Below are positions 36,742 through 45,465 of a stretch of DNA of 64,000 bases, piece after piece. The position numbers were made by a program, and so were the translations under genes. Numbering within the stretch: position 1 is the stretch's first letter; each line of letters starts with the position of its first letter. This DNA is from Mesorhizobium escarrei (GTDB lineage: Bacteria > Pseudomonadota > Alphaproteobacteria > Rhizobiales > Rhizobiaceae). Location of the stretch: positions 54,395 through 118,394 of the forward strand of contig NZ_CAKXZT010000117.1 in assembly GCF_935825525.1 (NCBI RefSeq), written 5' to 3'. Below the pieces are notes generated by a model, which saw only the letters and a program-made list of their open reading frames with translations, ran no database searches and was not told the DNA's origin.

Positions 36742-36753
36742 GGTAGCGCTACC
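36742..36753. promoter_or_regulatory. LacI-type operator upstream of sugar ABC operon
   Basis: The perfect 12-base palindrome GGTAGCGCTACC has the central CG and flanking pattern of LacI/GalR-family operators. It lies 105 bases before the ATP-binding gene of a CUT1 sugar transporter. No LacI gene is in the window, so the regulator would be encoded elsewhere. Confidence 0.65.
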
Positions 36754-36858
36754 GTTTCATCATCGCGCGTGACCAGGGAGGAGCTTGGGAACTGCCGCGG
36801 CCAGTCAGGAAAGCGGTTTCCTTCGAAGACGTCGCAGGAAGCATTCGGGAGGAAATCG

Positions 36859-37947
<1,089 letters not shown>

Positions 37948-37982
37948 AACCACAGCGTGGAAATAAACAGGAGGAAACGAGC

Positions 37983-39308
37983 ATGAAATTCACCAGACGT
38001 GACGTGATTCGCACGACTGCCGGCGTGGCGGCGGGAGCCTTGGGAAGCCGCATCGTCGGCTCTTCCGCCTTTGCCCAGGAGGGGTTGACGTACAAGCCCG
38101 AAGACGGCGCAAAGCTGCGGATGCTGCGCTGGTCGCCGTTCGTTCAGGGCGATGAAGACCAATGGCTGGCCAACACCAAGCGGTTCACCGAGGCGACAGG
38201 CGTCGAGGTCCGCGTCGACAAGGAAAGCTGGGAGGACATTCGCCCCAAGGCGGCGGTCGCCGCCAATGTCGGCTCCGGTCCAGATCTGATGCTGGTCTGG
38301 TTCGACGACCCGCACCAGTACCCCGACAAGCTGCACGACGTGTCGGAACTGGGTGAGTATCTCGGCTCCAAGTACGGCGGCTGGCACGACGGACCAAAGC
38401 AATATGCGACGCGCGAGGGAAAGTTCCTCGGCCTGCCGCTGGCCACCATTGGCAATGCCATCGTCTATCGGGAAAGCTGGGTGAAGGAGGCTGGCTTCTC
38501 GGAATTTCCGAAGGACACCGCGGGCTTCCTCGAGCTTTGCAAGGCCTTGCAGGCGAAGGGCCATCCGGCGGGTTTCACACACGGCCATGGCGTCGGCGAC
38601 GGCAACAACTATGCTCACTGGCTGCTTTGGAGCCATGGCGGCCAGATGGTCGACGAGAGCGGAAAGGTGACTATCAGCAGCCCCGAGACGCTCAAGGCGA
38701 TCGAATACGCGCAGGAACTCTACAAGACCTTCATCCCCGGCACCGAAAGCTGGCTCGACGTGAACAACAACCGCGCCTTCCTGGCCGGCGAACTGGGCGT
38801 GATCGCCAACGGCATTTCCGTGTATAACACGGCCAAGACCAACAAGGACAATGATCCGAAACTGGCTGAAATCGCCAAGGACATGCGCACGACCAGCCTG
38901 CCGATCGGTCCCGTCGGAAAATCGGTCGAGCTGTTCCAGGTGACCACGGCCGTGATCTTCGACTACACGCCCTACCCCAACGCGGCCAAGGCCTATCTGC
39001 AGTTCATGTTCGAGGAACAGCAAATGGCGGAGTGGATCACCTCCTCGGCCGGCTACTGCTGCCAGACACTCAAAGCCTTCGACAACAATCCGGTGTGGAC
39101 GGCTGACCCGAACAACGCAGCTTACGCCAAAGCCTCGGCGACGCTGCGTCCCAACGGTTATGCCGGGCCGCTCGGCTACGCTTCGGCGGCGACCATGGCC
39201 GACTATGTCCTGGTCGACATGTTCGCCAAGGCGGTGACGGGCCAGGCGACGCCGCAGGAGGCGATGGAAGAGGCGGAGAAACGCGCCAACCGCTACTATC
39301 GCGTTTGA
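37983..39308 (+). CDS. sugar ABC transporter substrate-binding protein (Tat-type signal)
   Basis: A 441-residue extracellular solute-binding protein (family 1, MalE-like). The N-terminus MKFTRRDVIRTTAGVAAGAL carries a twin-arginine motif (TRRDVI), followed by a hydrophobic stretch and SSAFAQ, a cleavage site. It would be exported folded and capture the substrate in the periplasm. The sugar cannot be read from the sequence. GGAGG precedes the ATG. A strong hairpin follows the stop codon. Confidence 0.92.
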   Translation: MKFTRRDVIRTTAGVAAGALGSRIVGSSAFAQEGLTYKPEDGAKLRMLRWSPFVQGDEDQWLANTKRFTEATGVEVRVDKESWEDIRPKAAVAANVGSGPDLMLVWFDDPHQYPDKLHDVSELGEYLGSKYGGWHDGPKQYATREGKFLGLPLATIGNAIVYRESWVKEAGFSEFPKDTAGFLELCKALQAKGHPAGFTHGHGVGDGNNYAHWLLWSHGGQMVDESGKVTISSPETLKAIEYAQELYKTFIPGTESWLDVNNNRAFLAGELGVIANGISVYNTAKTNKDNDPKLAEIAKDMRTTSLPIGPVGKSVELFQVTTAVIFDYTPYPNAAKAYLQFMFEEQQMAEWITSSAGYCCQTLKAFDNNPVWTADPNNAAYAKASATLRPNGYAGPLGYASAATMADYVLVDMFAKAVTGQATPQEAMEEAEKRANRYYRV

Positions 39309-39319
39309 TCACAGCCGAG

Positions 39320-39346
39320 CCGGGCAGCAGCGACCGCGCTGCCCGG
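39320..39346 (+). promoter_or_regulatory. hairpin after the binding-protein gene
   Basis: A 9-bp perfect stem, CCGGGCAGC / GCTGCCCGG, with a nine-base loop and no T tract, lies 11 bases after the stop codon. Such hairpins in ABC operons commonly stabilise the upstream binding-protein message over the permease part. This role is inferred. Confidence 0.6.
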
Positions 39347-39415
39347 TCTGATTCCCAGAATCGCGTGGCGGCCTCCCAGGCCACCATGCCAGCAGACCGT
39401 ATGAGGAGCCGTCCC

Positions 39416-40366
39416 ATGGCCGTGTCGTCCGCTGCCGTTCAGCCGCGTCCATCGATCCTGTCGCGGAGCCTGTCGCTCCTGGCCGACAGCCGCAACGCGC
39501 TTGGCTTCGGCTTCATGCTGCCGGCGGCAGCGCTGCTGCTGGTCTTCCTGACCTATCCGCTCGGGCTCGGCATCTGGCTCGGCTTCACGGATGCCCGCAT
39601 CGGCCGCCCCGGTATCTTCATAGGCATCGAAAACTACCAATATCTGTCGGATGACGCCGTCTTCTGGCTCTCCGTCTTCAACACCTTGCTCTACACGATA
39701 AGCGCCTCGATCCTGAAGTTCGCGCTCGGCCTCTGGCTGGCGCTTATCCTCAACCAGAACCTTCCCTTCAAATCGTTCTTCCGCGCGATCGTGCTGCTGC
39801 CATGGGTGGTGCCGACGGTGCTGTCGGCCATCGCCTTCTGGTGGATCTACGATTCGCAGTTCTCCATCCTGTCCTGGGCGCTTATGGAAATGGGGCTGAT
39901 CGACCATCGCATCAATTTCCTCGGCGATCCGGAGAACGCGCGCGCTTCGGTGATCGCGGCCAATGTGTGGCGCGGCATTCCGTTCGTCGCCATCACGCTG
40001 CTAGCCGGCTTGCAGACCATACCCCAGTCGCTTTACGAGGCCGCCACGCTCGACGGTGCCAGTCGCTGGCAATTGTTCCGTTTTGTGACCCTGCCGCTGC
40101 TGACGCCGATCATCGCCATCACCATGACGTTTTCGGTGCTGTTCACGTTCACCGATTTCCAGCTGATCTATGTGCTGACCCGCGGCGGACCGGTCAATGC
40201 CACCCATCTGATGGCGACATTGTCGTTTCAGCGCGGCATTTCGGGAGGCCAGCTTGGCGAGGGCGCCGCCATCGCGGTCGCCATGATCCCGTTCCTGCTT
40301 GCGGCAATCCTGTTCAGCTATTTCGGCCTGCAACGCCGCAAATGGCAGCAGGGCGGAGGAGACTGA
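39416..40366 (+). CDS. sugar ABC transporter permease (MalF/UgpA-type)
   Basis: A 316-residue inner-membrane permease with six predicted helices. The EAA-type coupling loop is LYEAATLDGASRWQLFRFVTLP, the contact with the ATPase. ATG at 39416 is preceded by GAGGAG. The frame is open back to 39305, giving a longer N-terminus without support. The partner permease follows after one base. Confidence 0.92.
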   Translation: MAVSSAAVQPRPSILSRSLSLLADSRNALGFGFMLPAAALLLVFLTYPLGLGIWLGFTDARIGRPGIFIGIENYQYLSDDAVFWLSVFNTLLYTISASILKFALGLWLALILNQNLPFKSFFRAIVLLPWVVPTVLSAIAFWWIYDSQFSILSWALMEMGLIDHRINFLGDPENARASVIAANVWRGIPFVAITLLAGLQTIPQSLYEAATLDGASRWQLFRFVTLPLLTPIIAITMTFSVLFTFTDFQLIYVLTRGGPVNATHLMATLSFQRGISGGQLGEGAAIAVAMIPFLLAAILFSYFGLQRRKWQQGGGD

Positions 40367-40367
40367 C

Positions 40368-41291
40368 ATGGCTGAGATCAAGAGGGCCGAGATCAAGAGC
40401 GCCGCGATCAAAAAAACGAAACGGCAGGAACTCGACGAAGGCGGCATGGGCTACCTTCAGAGCCTGCCGCGGCGCGTGGTGACGGTCTATCTGCCGTTGC
40501 TGGTGTTCGTCATCGTGCTGTTGTTCCCGTTCTACTGGATGACGATCACGGCGATTAAGCCCAATCACGAGATGACCGACTACGCCAATTTCAATCCGTT
40601 CTGGGTCGTGCATCCGACATTCGAGCACATCCGCTATCTCTTGTTCGACACGTCCTATCCGGGCTGGCTGCTCAACACGATCATCATCTCCACCGCCGCC
40701 ACGTTCCTGTCGCTGCTGGCTGCGGTGTTCGCGGCTTATGCGATCGAACGGCTGAGGTTTTCGGGGGCGCGGCAGGTTGGGCTGGCGATCTTCCTCGCCT
40801 ATCTCGTGCCGCCCTCGATCCTGTTCATCCCGCTGTCGGTGATGGTGTTTAACCTTGGGCTTTACGACACCCCCTTCGCGCTCATCCTCACCTACCCGAC
40901 CTTCCTGGTGCCTTTCTGCACCTGGCTGCTGATGGGTTACTTCCGTTCCATCCCGTTCGAACTGGAAGAATGCGCGCTCATCGACGGGGCGAGCCGCTGG
41001 CAGATCCTCATGAAGATCGTGTTGCCGCTGTCGGTGCCCGGCCTGATTTCGGCCGGCATCTTCGCATTCACCCTGTCATGGAACGAATTCATCTATGCGC
41101 TGACGTTCATCCAGTCGTCCGAAAACAAGACCGTGCCGGTCGGGGTGCTCACGGAACTTGTCCGCTCCGACGTCTATGAGTGGGGAGCGCTGATGGCCGG
41201 AGCCCTGATCGGCTCGCTGCCGGTGGTGGTGCTTTATTCGTTCTTTGTCGAGCACTACGTTTCCTCGATGACCGGTGCGGTGAAGGAATAG
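40368..41291 (+). CDS. sugar ABC transporter permease (MalG/UgpE-type)
   Basis: A 307-residue permease, the second of the pair, with six helices and the coupling loop ELEECALIDGASRWQILMKI. The N-terminus is unusual: a 25-residue, charged AEIKRAEIKSAAIKKTKRQE tract before the first helix. The start ATG lies one base after the preceding stop with GGAGGAG upstream, so it is translationally coupled. A family A repeat follows the gene. Confidence 0.92.
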   Translation: MAEIKRAEIKSAAIKKTKRQELDEGGMGYLQSLPRRVVTVYLPLLVFVIVLLFPFYWMTITAIKPNHEMTDYANFNPFWVVHPTFEHIRYLLFDTSYPGWLLNTIIISTAATFLSLLAAVFAAYAIERLRFSGARQVGLAIFLAYLVPPSILFIPLSVMVFNLGLYDTPFALILTYPTFLVPFCTWLLMGYFRSIPFELEECALIDGASRWQILMKIVLPLSVPGLISAGIFAFTLSWNEFIYALTFIQSSENKTVPVGVLTELVRSDVYEWGALMAGALIGSLPVVVLYSFFVEHYVSSMTGAVKE

Positions 41292-41330
41292 CGCCTGCCG
41301 CAGTCGGCGCTCGACTGGCCAATTGTCGAA

Positions 41331-41511
41331 GTCGGCGCCGCCCCTCATCCGCCTGCCGGCACCTTCTCCCGTTTAGTGACGGGGAGAAGCGGCTGGCCGC
41401 GGCCTCGGCTCTGCAACGCTGGAGATTGGCGAAATCCTTTGGGAAGGCGTCTTTCTCCCCGTCACTATACGGGGAGAAATGCCCGGCAGGGCAATGAGGG
41501 GCGGCGCCGAC
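41331..41511. repeat. palindromic intergenic repeat, family A, copy 3 (complete)
   Basis: The best-preserved copy, 181 bases. The outer 18 bases are perfect inverted repeats, GTCGGCGCCGCCCCTCAT and ATGAGGGGCGGCGCCGAC. Just inside them lie inverted arms around TAGTGACGGGGAGAA / TTCTCCCCGTCACTA. The core GGAGATTGGCGAAATCCTTT is the complement of the core in copy 2. Confidence 0.85.
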
Positions 41512-41608
41512 TCAGTGCGATTGCTCTGCTGGAGCAGCGTTATCAATACGGGCATTGCCGCCAACCATCCGCCGCGTTATCTCAACTGACCTTCTGCCGG
41601 AGCCTCCA

Positions 41609-42352
41609 ATGCCTGAAATCGTCACCGCAGCCATGCTCGTCATTGGCGACGAAATATTGTCCGGCCGCACCAAGGACAAGAATATCGGCCACCTCGCCGA
41701 CATTATGACGGCGATCGGCATCGACCTGAAGGAGGTGCGCATCGTTGCCGACGAGGAAGACGAGATCGTCGCCGCAGTGAACGCCCTGCGTGCCCGGTAC
41801 ACCTATGTTTTCACGACCGGCGGCATTGGTCCGACGCATGACGACATCACCGCGGACGCCATTGCCAAGGCCTTCGGCGTGCCTTGCGAATACGACGCCA
41901 AGGCCTATGCCATGCTGGAAGCGAGCTATGCCGCGCGCGGCATCGAATATACCGAGGCGCGCAAGCGCATGGCGCGGATGCCGCGCGGTGCCGACCATAT
42001 CGACAATCCTGTGTCGATCGCGCCGGGCTTTCGCATCGGCAACGTCCATGTAACGGCCGGGGTGCCGGCGATTTTCCAGGCGATGCTCGACAATGTCGTG
42101 CCGACGCTCAAGGCCGGCACCAGAATGCTGTCGGCCACGGTGCACTGTCCGTTCGGCGAAGGACTGGTCGGCGGACCGCTGGGCGACATCCAGAGGGCGC
42201 ATCCGGACACGATTATCGGCTCCTACCCGAAATACAGCGACGGCAAGTTCTGGACCGAGCTGGTCGTCCGCGCCCGCAGCCAGGAAGCGCTGGACGCCGC
42301 CCGCGCCGATGTCGAAGCGATGGTCGCAGGCCTCACCAGCGCGGCCAGTTGA
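41609..42352 (+). CDS. CinA-like / molybdopterin-binding domain protein
   Basis: A 247-residue protein with the MoCF_biosynth (MogA/CinA N-terminal) fold: AAMLVIGDEILSGRTKDKNI, FTTGGIGPTHDDITADAIAK and MPRGADHIDNPVSIAPGFRI. Full-length CinA has a further nicotinamide-nucleotide amidase domain, absent here, so this is the short COG1058-type form. The activity is uncertain (pyrophosphatase-like, or none). GGAG precedes the ATG by seven bases. It is a single gene between repeats. Confidence 0.88.
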   Translation: MPEIVTAAMLVIGDEILSGRTKDKNIGHLADIMTAIGIDLKEVRIVADEEDEIVAAVNALRARYTYVFTTGGIGPTHDDITADAIAKAFGVPCEYDAKAYAMLEASYAARGIEYTEARKRMARMPRGADHIDNPVSIAPGFRIGNVHVTAGVPAIFQAMLDNVVPTLKAGTRMLSATVHCPFGEGLVGGPLGDIQRAHPDTIIGSYPKYSDGKFWTELVVRARSQEALDAARADVEAMVAGLTSAAS

Positions 42353-42354
42353 TC

Positions 42355-42480
42355 TAAAGCGCGTCGCGTCTGAGAGGATTTTATGCAACGCGCTTTAGGT
42401 TCTTGTCTTTATGCATGTCGTTATCCCAAAACCGCTGCGCACCTCGTGCCCGAGGGTATGTTTTTGGGCGACATGCATCA
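42355..42480. repeat. intergenic repeat, family D, copy 4 (longest)
   Basis: Two parts. First, a hairpin AAAGCGCGT...AACGCGCTTT (about 42356-42398). Second, ATGCATGTCGTTATCCCAAA then ACCGCTGCGCACCTCGTGCC then CGAGGGTATGTTTTTGGGCG. The CCTCGTGCCCGAGG hairpin sits inside the core. A fragment of the first part (CTAAAGCGCGTCGC) also lies at 15271-15284. Confidence 0.75.
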
Positions 42481-42567
42481 GCCCGTATCCGGGTTAGCCG
42501 GAACCAAGCATAGTGCAGTGACGTTTCATGCGGGCGAGTTTCAATCGCCGTAAATTGAGGGGTTACC

Positions 42568-43401
42568 ATGCGATTCAAGACCATCGTCGCCATACTGCAG
42601 AACGAACAGGACGCGGAGCGCGTGCTCGAATGCGCCATTCCGCTTGCCGACAGGTTTCAGAGCCATCTCATCGGTATTCATGCCGAAGCGCTTCCCGTCC
42701 CCTACACCTCGGCCACCGGCTTTCCCGACACCGAGTTCCTACAGGTTTCGGCCGACATGAACAAGGAACGCGCTGAAAAACTGCGGGCGGTTTTCCTCCG
42801 GCATGTCGGGGATTCCGGCCTGTCCTTCGAGTGGCGCAGCCTCGAGAGCTTTTCCGGAGACAGCGCGCTGACCGGCATCCCAACCGTTCGCACCGCGGAC
42901 CTGATCATCGCCGCGCAGCGCGAGTCGGGCGGCGATCCCAGCGCCGATGTCGACACGCTGGTCTACGACGCCGGCCGGCCGGTGCTGGTCGTGCCTCACT
43001 CAGGCCCGCTCATCACCAGCTTCAAGCATGTGCTGCTCGCCTGGAATGGCAGCAAGGAAGCCGCGCGCGCCGCCTTCGACGCCCTGCCCTTCATCATCGA
43101 GGCCGAAAAAACCGATATTGTCGTCATCGACCCGCCGGATACGCTCGACGAAGCCCCGGAGGCGGCCGGCGCCGAAATCGCCGCCGCCCTGTCCAGGCAT
43201 GGCGCCACGGTCAGCGTCTCGGTGCTGCAATCGGCCGGCCTCTCGGTCGACGAGGTGCTCCAGACCAGGGTTGCCGAAACCGGCGCCGACCTGCTCGTGC
43301 TCGGCGCCTACAGCCATTCCTGGCTGCGCCAGCTTCTGTTCGGCGGCGTCACCCGCACGGTGCTGCGCACCCTGCCCGTGGCAGCTTTCCTGTCGCGGTA
43401 A
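42568..43401 (+). CDS. universal stress protein, two-domain
   Basis: A 277-residue protein made of two UspA folds: residues 1-143 ([20 protein letters not shown] to GRPVLVVPH) and about 150-277 ([20 protein letters not shown] to [11 protein letters not shown]). The second has a G-x9-G type nucleotide loop variant ([20 protein letters not shown]), so ATP binding is possible. Tandem USPs are common in rhizobia and respond to stress. A 15-base tandem repeat begins just after its stop codon. Confidence 0.9.
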   Translation: MRFKTIVAILQNEQDAERVLECAIPLADRFQSHLIGIHAEALPVPYTSATGFPDTEFLQVSADMNKERAEKLRAVFLRHVGDSGLSFEWRSLESFSGDSALTGIPTVRTADLIIAAQRESGGDPSADVDTLVYDAGRPVLVVPHSGPLITSFKHVLLAWNGSKEAARAAFDALPFIIEAEKTDIVVIDPPDTLDEAPEAAGAEIAAALSRHGATVSVSVLQSAGLSVDEVLQTRVAETGADLLVLGAYSHSWLRQLLFGGVTRTVLRTLPVAAFLSR

Positions 43402-43402
43402 A

Positions 43403-43440
43403 TCCACAAGCGGCAAGTCCACAGGCGGCAAGTCCACAGG
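43403..43440. repeat. 15-base tandem repeat after the stress-protein gene
   Basis: Two and a half copies of TCCACAAGCGGCAAG / TCCACAGGCGGCAAG / TCCACAGG begin two bases past the stop codon. The 160-base gap to gpt otherwise holds nothing recognised. Confidence 0.85.
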
Positions 43441-43561
43441 GATCGCCTGCCGCCGCCCTGTCTTGCATCGCCCTTGCCAAGGCCAAGGCTTTCCAGTTAA
43501 TTCCGCGCGTTCCTTCAAGTGTCTGCGCGCGTTTTTGGCGCGCTGCGGAGTGCGCAAAAAA

Positions 43562-44062
43562 ATGTCCCTTCCCGAAAAGGCCTTTCCTGTCTCGTGGGAT
43601 CAGTTCCACCGCGACGCGCGTGCGCTCGCCTGGCGCCTTGCCGGCGCCAACAAAGGCCAGTGGAAAGCGATCGTCTGCATCACGCGCGGCGGCCTGGTTC
43701 CGGCCGCGATCATCTCGCGTGAACTCGGCATCCGGGTCATCGAGACGGTTTGCGTCGCCTCCTATCACGACTATGCCAGCCAGGGGCAGTTGCAGGTGCT
43801 GAAGGAGGTCACGCCGGCACTGCTCGCCGATGACGGCGCCGGCGTATTGATCATCGACGACCTGACAGACACCGGCAAGACCGCGGGCATCGTGCGCGCC
43901 ATGATGCCCAAGGCGCATTTCGCCACCGTCTACGCCAAGCCGAAAGGCAGGCCGATGGTCGACACCTTCGTCACCGAGGTCAGCCAGGACACCTGGATCT
44001 ATTTTCCGTGGGATATGGGCTTCACCTACCAGAAGCCGATCGCCGACGACCACGCCGGCTGA
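43562..44062 (+). CDS. gpt: xanthine phosphoribosyltransferase
   Basis: A 166-residue purine phosphoribosyltransferase that converts xanthine (and guanine) with PRPP to the nucleotide. The PRPP loop [14 protein letters not shown] is at residues 95-108. The sequence [16 protein letters not shown] and the C-terminal TWIYFPWD follow the pattern of Gpt. The start [10 protein letters not shown] was chosen; the much longer open frame upstream is a shadow of the stress-protein gene. It fits with adenine deaminase in purine salvage, though the two genes are 11 kb apart. Confidence 0.92.
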   Translation: MSLPEKAFPVSWDQFHRDARALAWRLAGANKGQWKAIVCITRGGLVPAAIISRELGIRVIETVCVASYHDYASQGQLQVLKEVTPALLADDGAGVLIIDDLTDTGKTAGIVRAMMPKAHFATVYAKPKGRPMVDTFVTEVSQDTWIYFPWDMGFTYQKPIADDHAG

Positions 44063-44262
44063 TTCGCGGCAACTGCCTTTTTCTTCCGGGACACGCCGGA
44101 GCACTTCTTGCCGGCGAGCACGTCTTGAAAGAGTGCCGCGGCGCACAATATGCCTGTTGGTGTGGTTAACCAGTTCGTGTGAGGTTTTTTACTTTTATTG
44201 CTTATGATCAACTGTAAGATTCACGAGACAAGTGATTCTGGAGGCTGGGGCAAGCTTCTACG

Positions 44263-44751
44263 ATGTTGACGAGGCCAGCAACGCACAACCATTTGGCCGA
44301 AAGGGTTCAGCGGCTCTTCGGTGCAGCGCCGTGCCGCCTGCAGGTTGCAGCATTGCCCTGGCGCGACACCGGGCATGGCGTCGAGATCATGTTGATCACC
44401 AGCCGCGATACCGGTCGCTGGGTGCTTCCCAAGGGCTGGCCCGAGGCCAAGGAACTGCTTTGCGAAGCGGCGGCGCGCGAGGCCGGCGAGGAAGCCGGAC
44501 TGCGCGGCACGGTCTCCCACCACGAAGCCGGTCGCTACTTCTATGCCAAGGCTTTGGCTTCCGGGGAGGAAGTGCCTTGCGAGGTTTTGGTGTTTCCGCT
44601 GCAGGTCGAAAAGGTCGCCGGCCGGTGGAAAGAAAAGCGGTCGCGCATCCGCAAATGGGTCAGCCCCGCCGAGGCCGCGCGCATGGTCAACGAGCCGGAC
44701 CTCGGCCAGATCATCGCCTATTTCTGTGCCGACCCGTACCAATTCTCCTGA
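44263..44751 (+). CDS. Nudix hydrolase (DIPP-like)
   Basis: A 162-residue Nudix protein with the box GWPEAKELLCEAAAREAGEE then AGL at residues 58-80, complete for metal binding. The WVLPKGWPE entry and the KWVSPAEAARMV C-terminal segment resemble diphosphoinositol or dinucleoside polyphosphate hydrolases of alphaproteobacteria. The substrate is unknown. The AT-rich stretch 44160-44240 upstream is a plausible promoter. Confidence 0.88.
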   Translation: MLTRPATHNHLAERVQRLFGAAPCRLQVAALPWRDTGHGVEIMLITSRDTGRWVLPKGWPEAKELLCEAAAREAGEEAGLRGTVSHHEAGRYFYAKALASGEEVPCEVLVFPLQVEKVAGRWKEKRSRIRKWVSPAEAARMVNEPDLGQIIAYFCADPYQFS

Positions 44752-45465
44752 GCAAAACCAGGCGCACCCGGCCAAAGCCGCGCACCTGCCGCGCATCGCC
44801 GGCGATGCTCTTTGGCGAAGAGAATCGATTTCGCCACCACGGCTTTGGCATGCGTCGTCACGGTCGTTGGCCTCCCGCGTTGGTAAAAATCGAAATCCTC
44901 CGCGCCACTTCTATCCCCGTTATCCACATATGTGACACACAAGATGTTGGGGTCACAAAAGCTACGCAAACGAATCCTTGACGGCGTAAAACGAGTCGCC
45001 TTTTATAGGCCATGCGCCCCTGTTGAGAGCGCGACCGGAAAGTTCTGAGCCCGGTCTTTTTTCCCGGACTAAGTGCGTTTGGCCGCATTTCCGCCTGGCT
45101 ACGAGGCCGGCGGAGGCGTCGGGATTGTGGGGTTTTTTGGGGACGAAAGGGAAAAATGTCGGACTGGAATAAATTGTCTGTTAATACTATATTTAGTGTT
45201 TGCAGGTAGGTTCGACGCTAGATAGTGTGAAGTTCCCTCGATTGAGGGAGTCGCAAAAAAGTTTCAGTTTTGAGGGACCCGCAGGGTCCGTCGGCGCGTT
45301 GGACGGCTACTTCGCAAGGAGTTCGACCAGCAGGGCGGGCGGAGCCTGTGAAAAGGAGCCGGCCGTTTTCGAACGCCGGCAGACGGCGGACATGCGCGTT
45401 TCGAAATGGGGGGCAGAAATCCCCTGGGAAAGGCGCTATATGTAGACAAGCAAGGGATAGGACCA
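44752..45465. other. intergenic region upstream of nrdJ
   Basis: This is a 714-base gap. The first 300 bases show no gene-like signal. The part from 45150 holds the NrdR-type sites described separately, then a GC-rich leader with several small hairpins (for example GCCGGCCG and CGCCGGC around 45358-45380). No B12 riboswitch consensus (GCCACTG) was found, although the gene product needs B12. Confidence 0.5.
45184..45228. promoter_or_regulatory. NrdR box pair upstream of nrdJ
   Basis: ATACTATATTTAGTGT at 45184-45199 matches the NrdR consensus ACACWATATWTWGTGT at 15 of 16 positions. A weaker second site, CGACGCTAGATAGTGT at 45213-45228, matches at 11 of 16. The sites are 29 bases apart, about the spacing known for NrdR pairs. 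NrdR is the ATP/dATP-sensing repressor of ribonucleotide reductase genes. Confidence 0.75.

Noticed and set aside
42947..43561. N-terminal extension of the gpt frame
   Set aside because: These 205 codons overlap the stress-protein gene in another frame and are Ser/Pro/Arg-rich.
44752..45465. Cobalamin riboswitch before nrdJ
   Set aside because: The leader was read for the GCCACTG B12 box and its flanking stems and none was found; the NrdR sites explain the regulation better.
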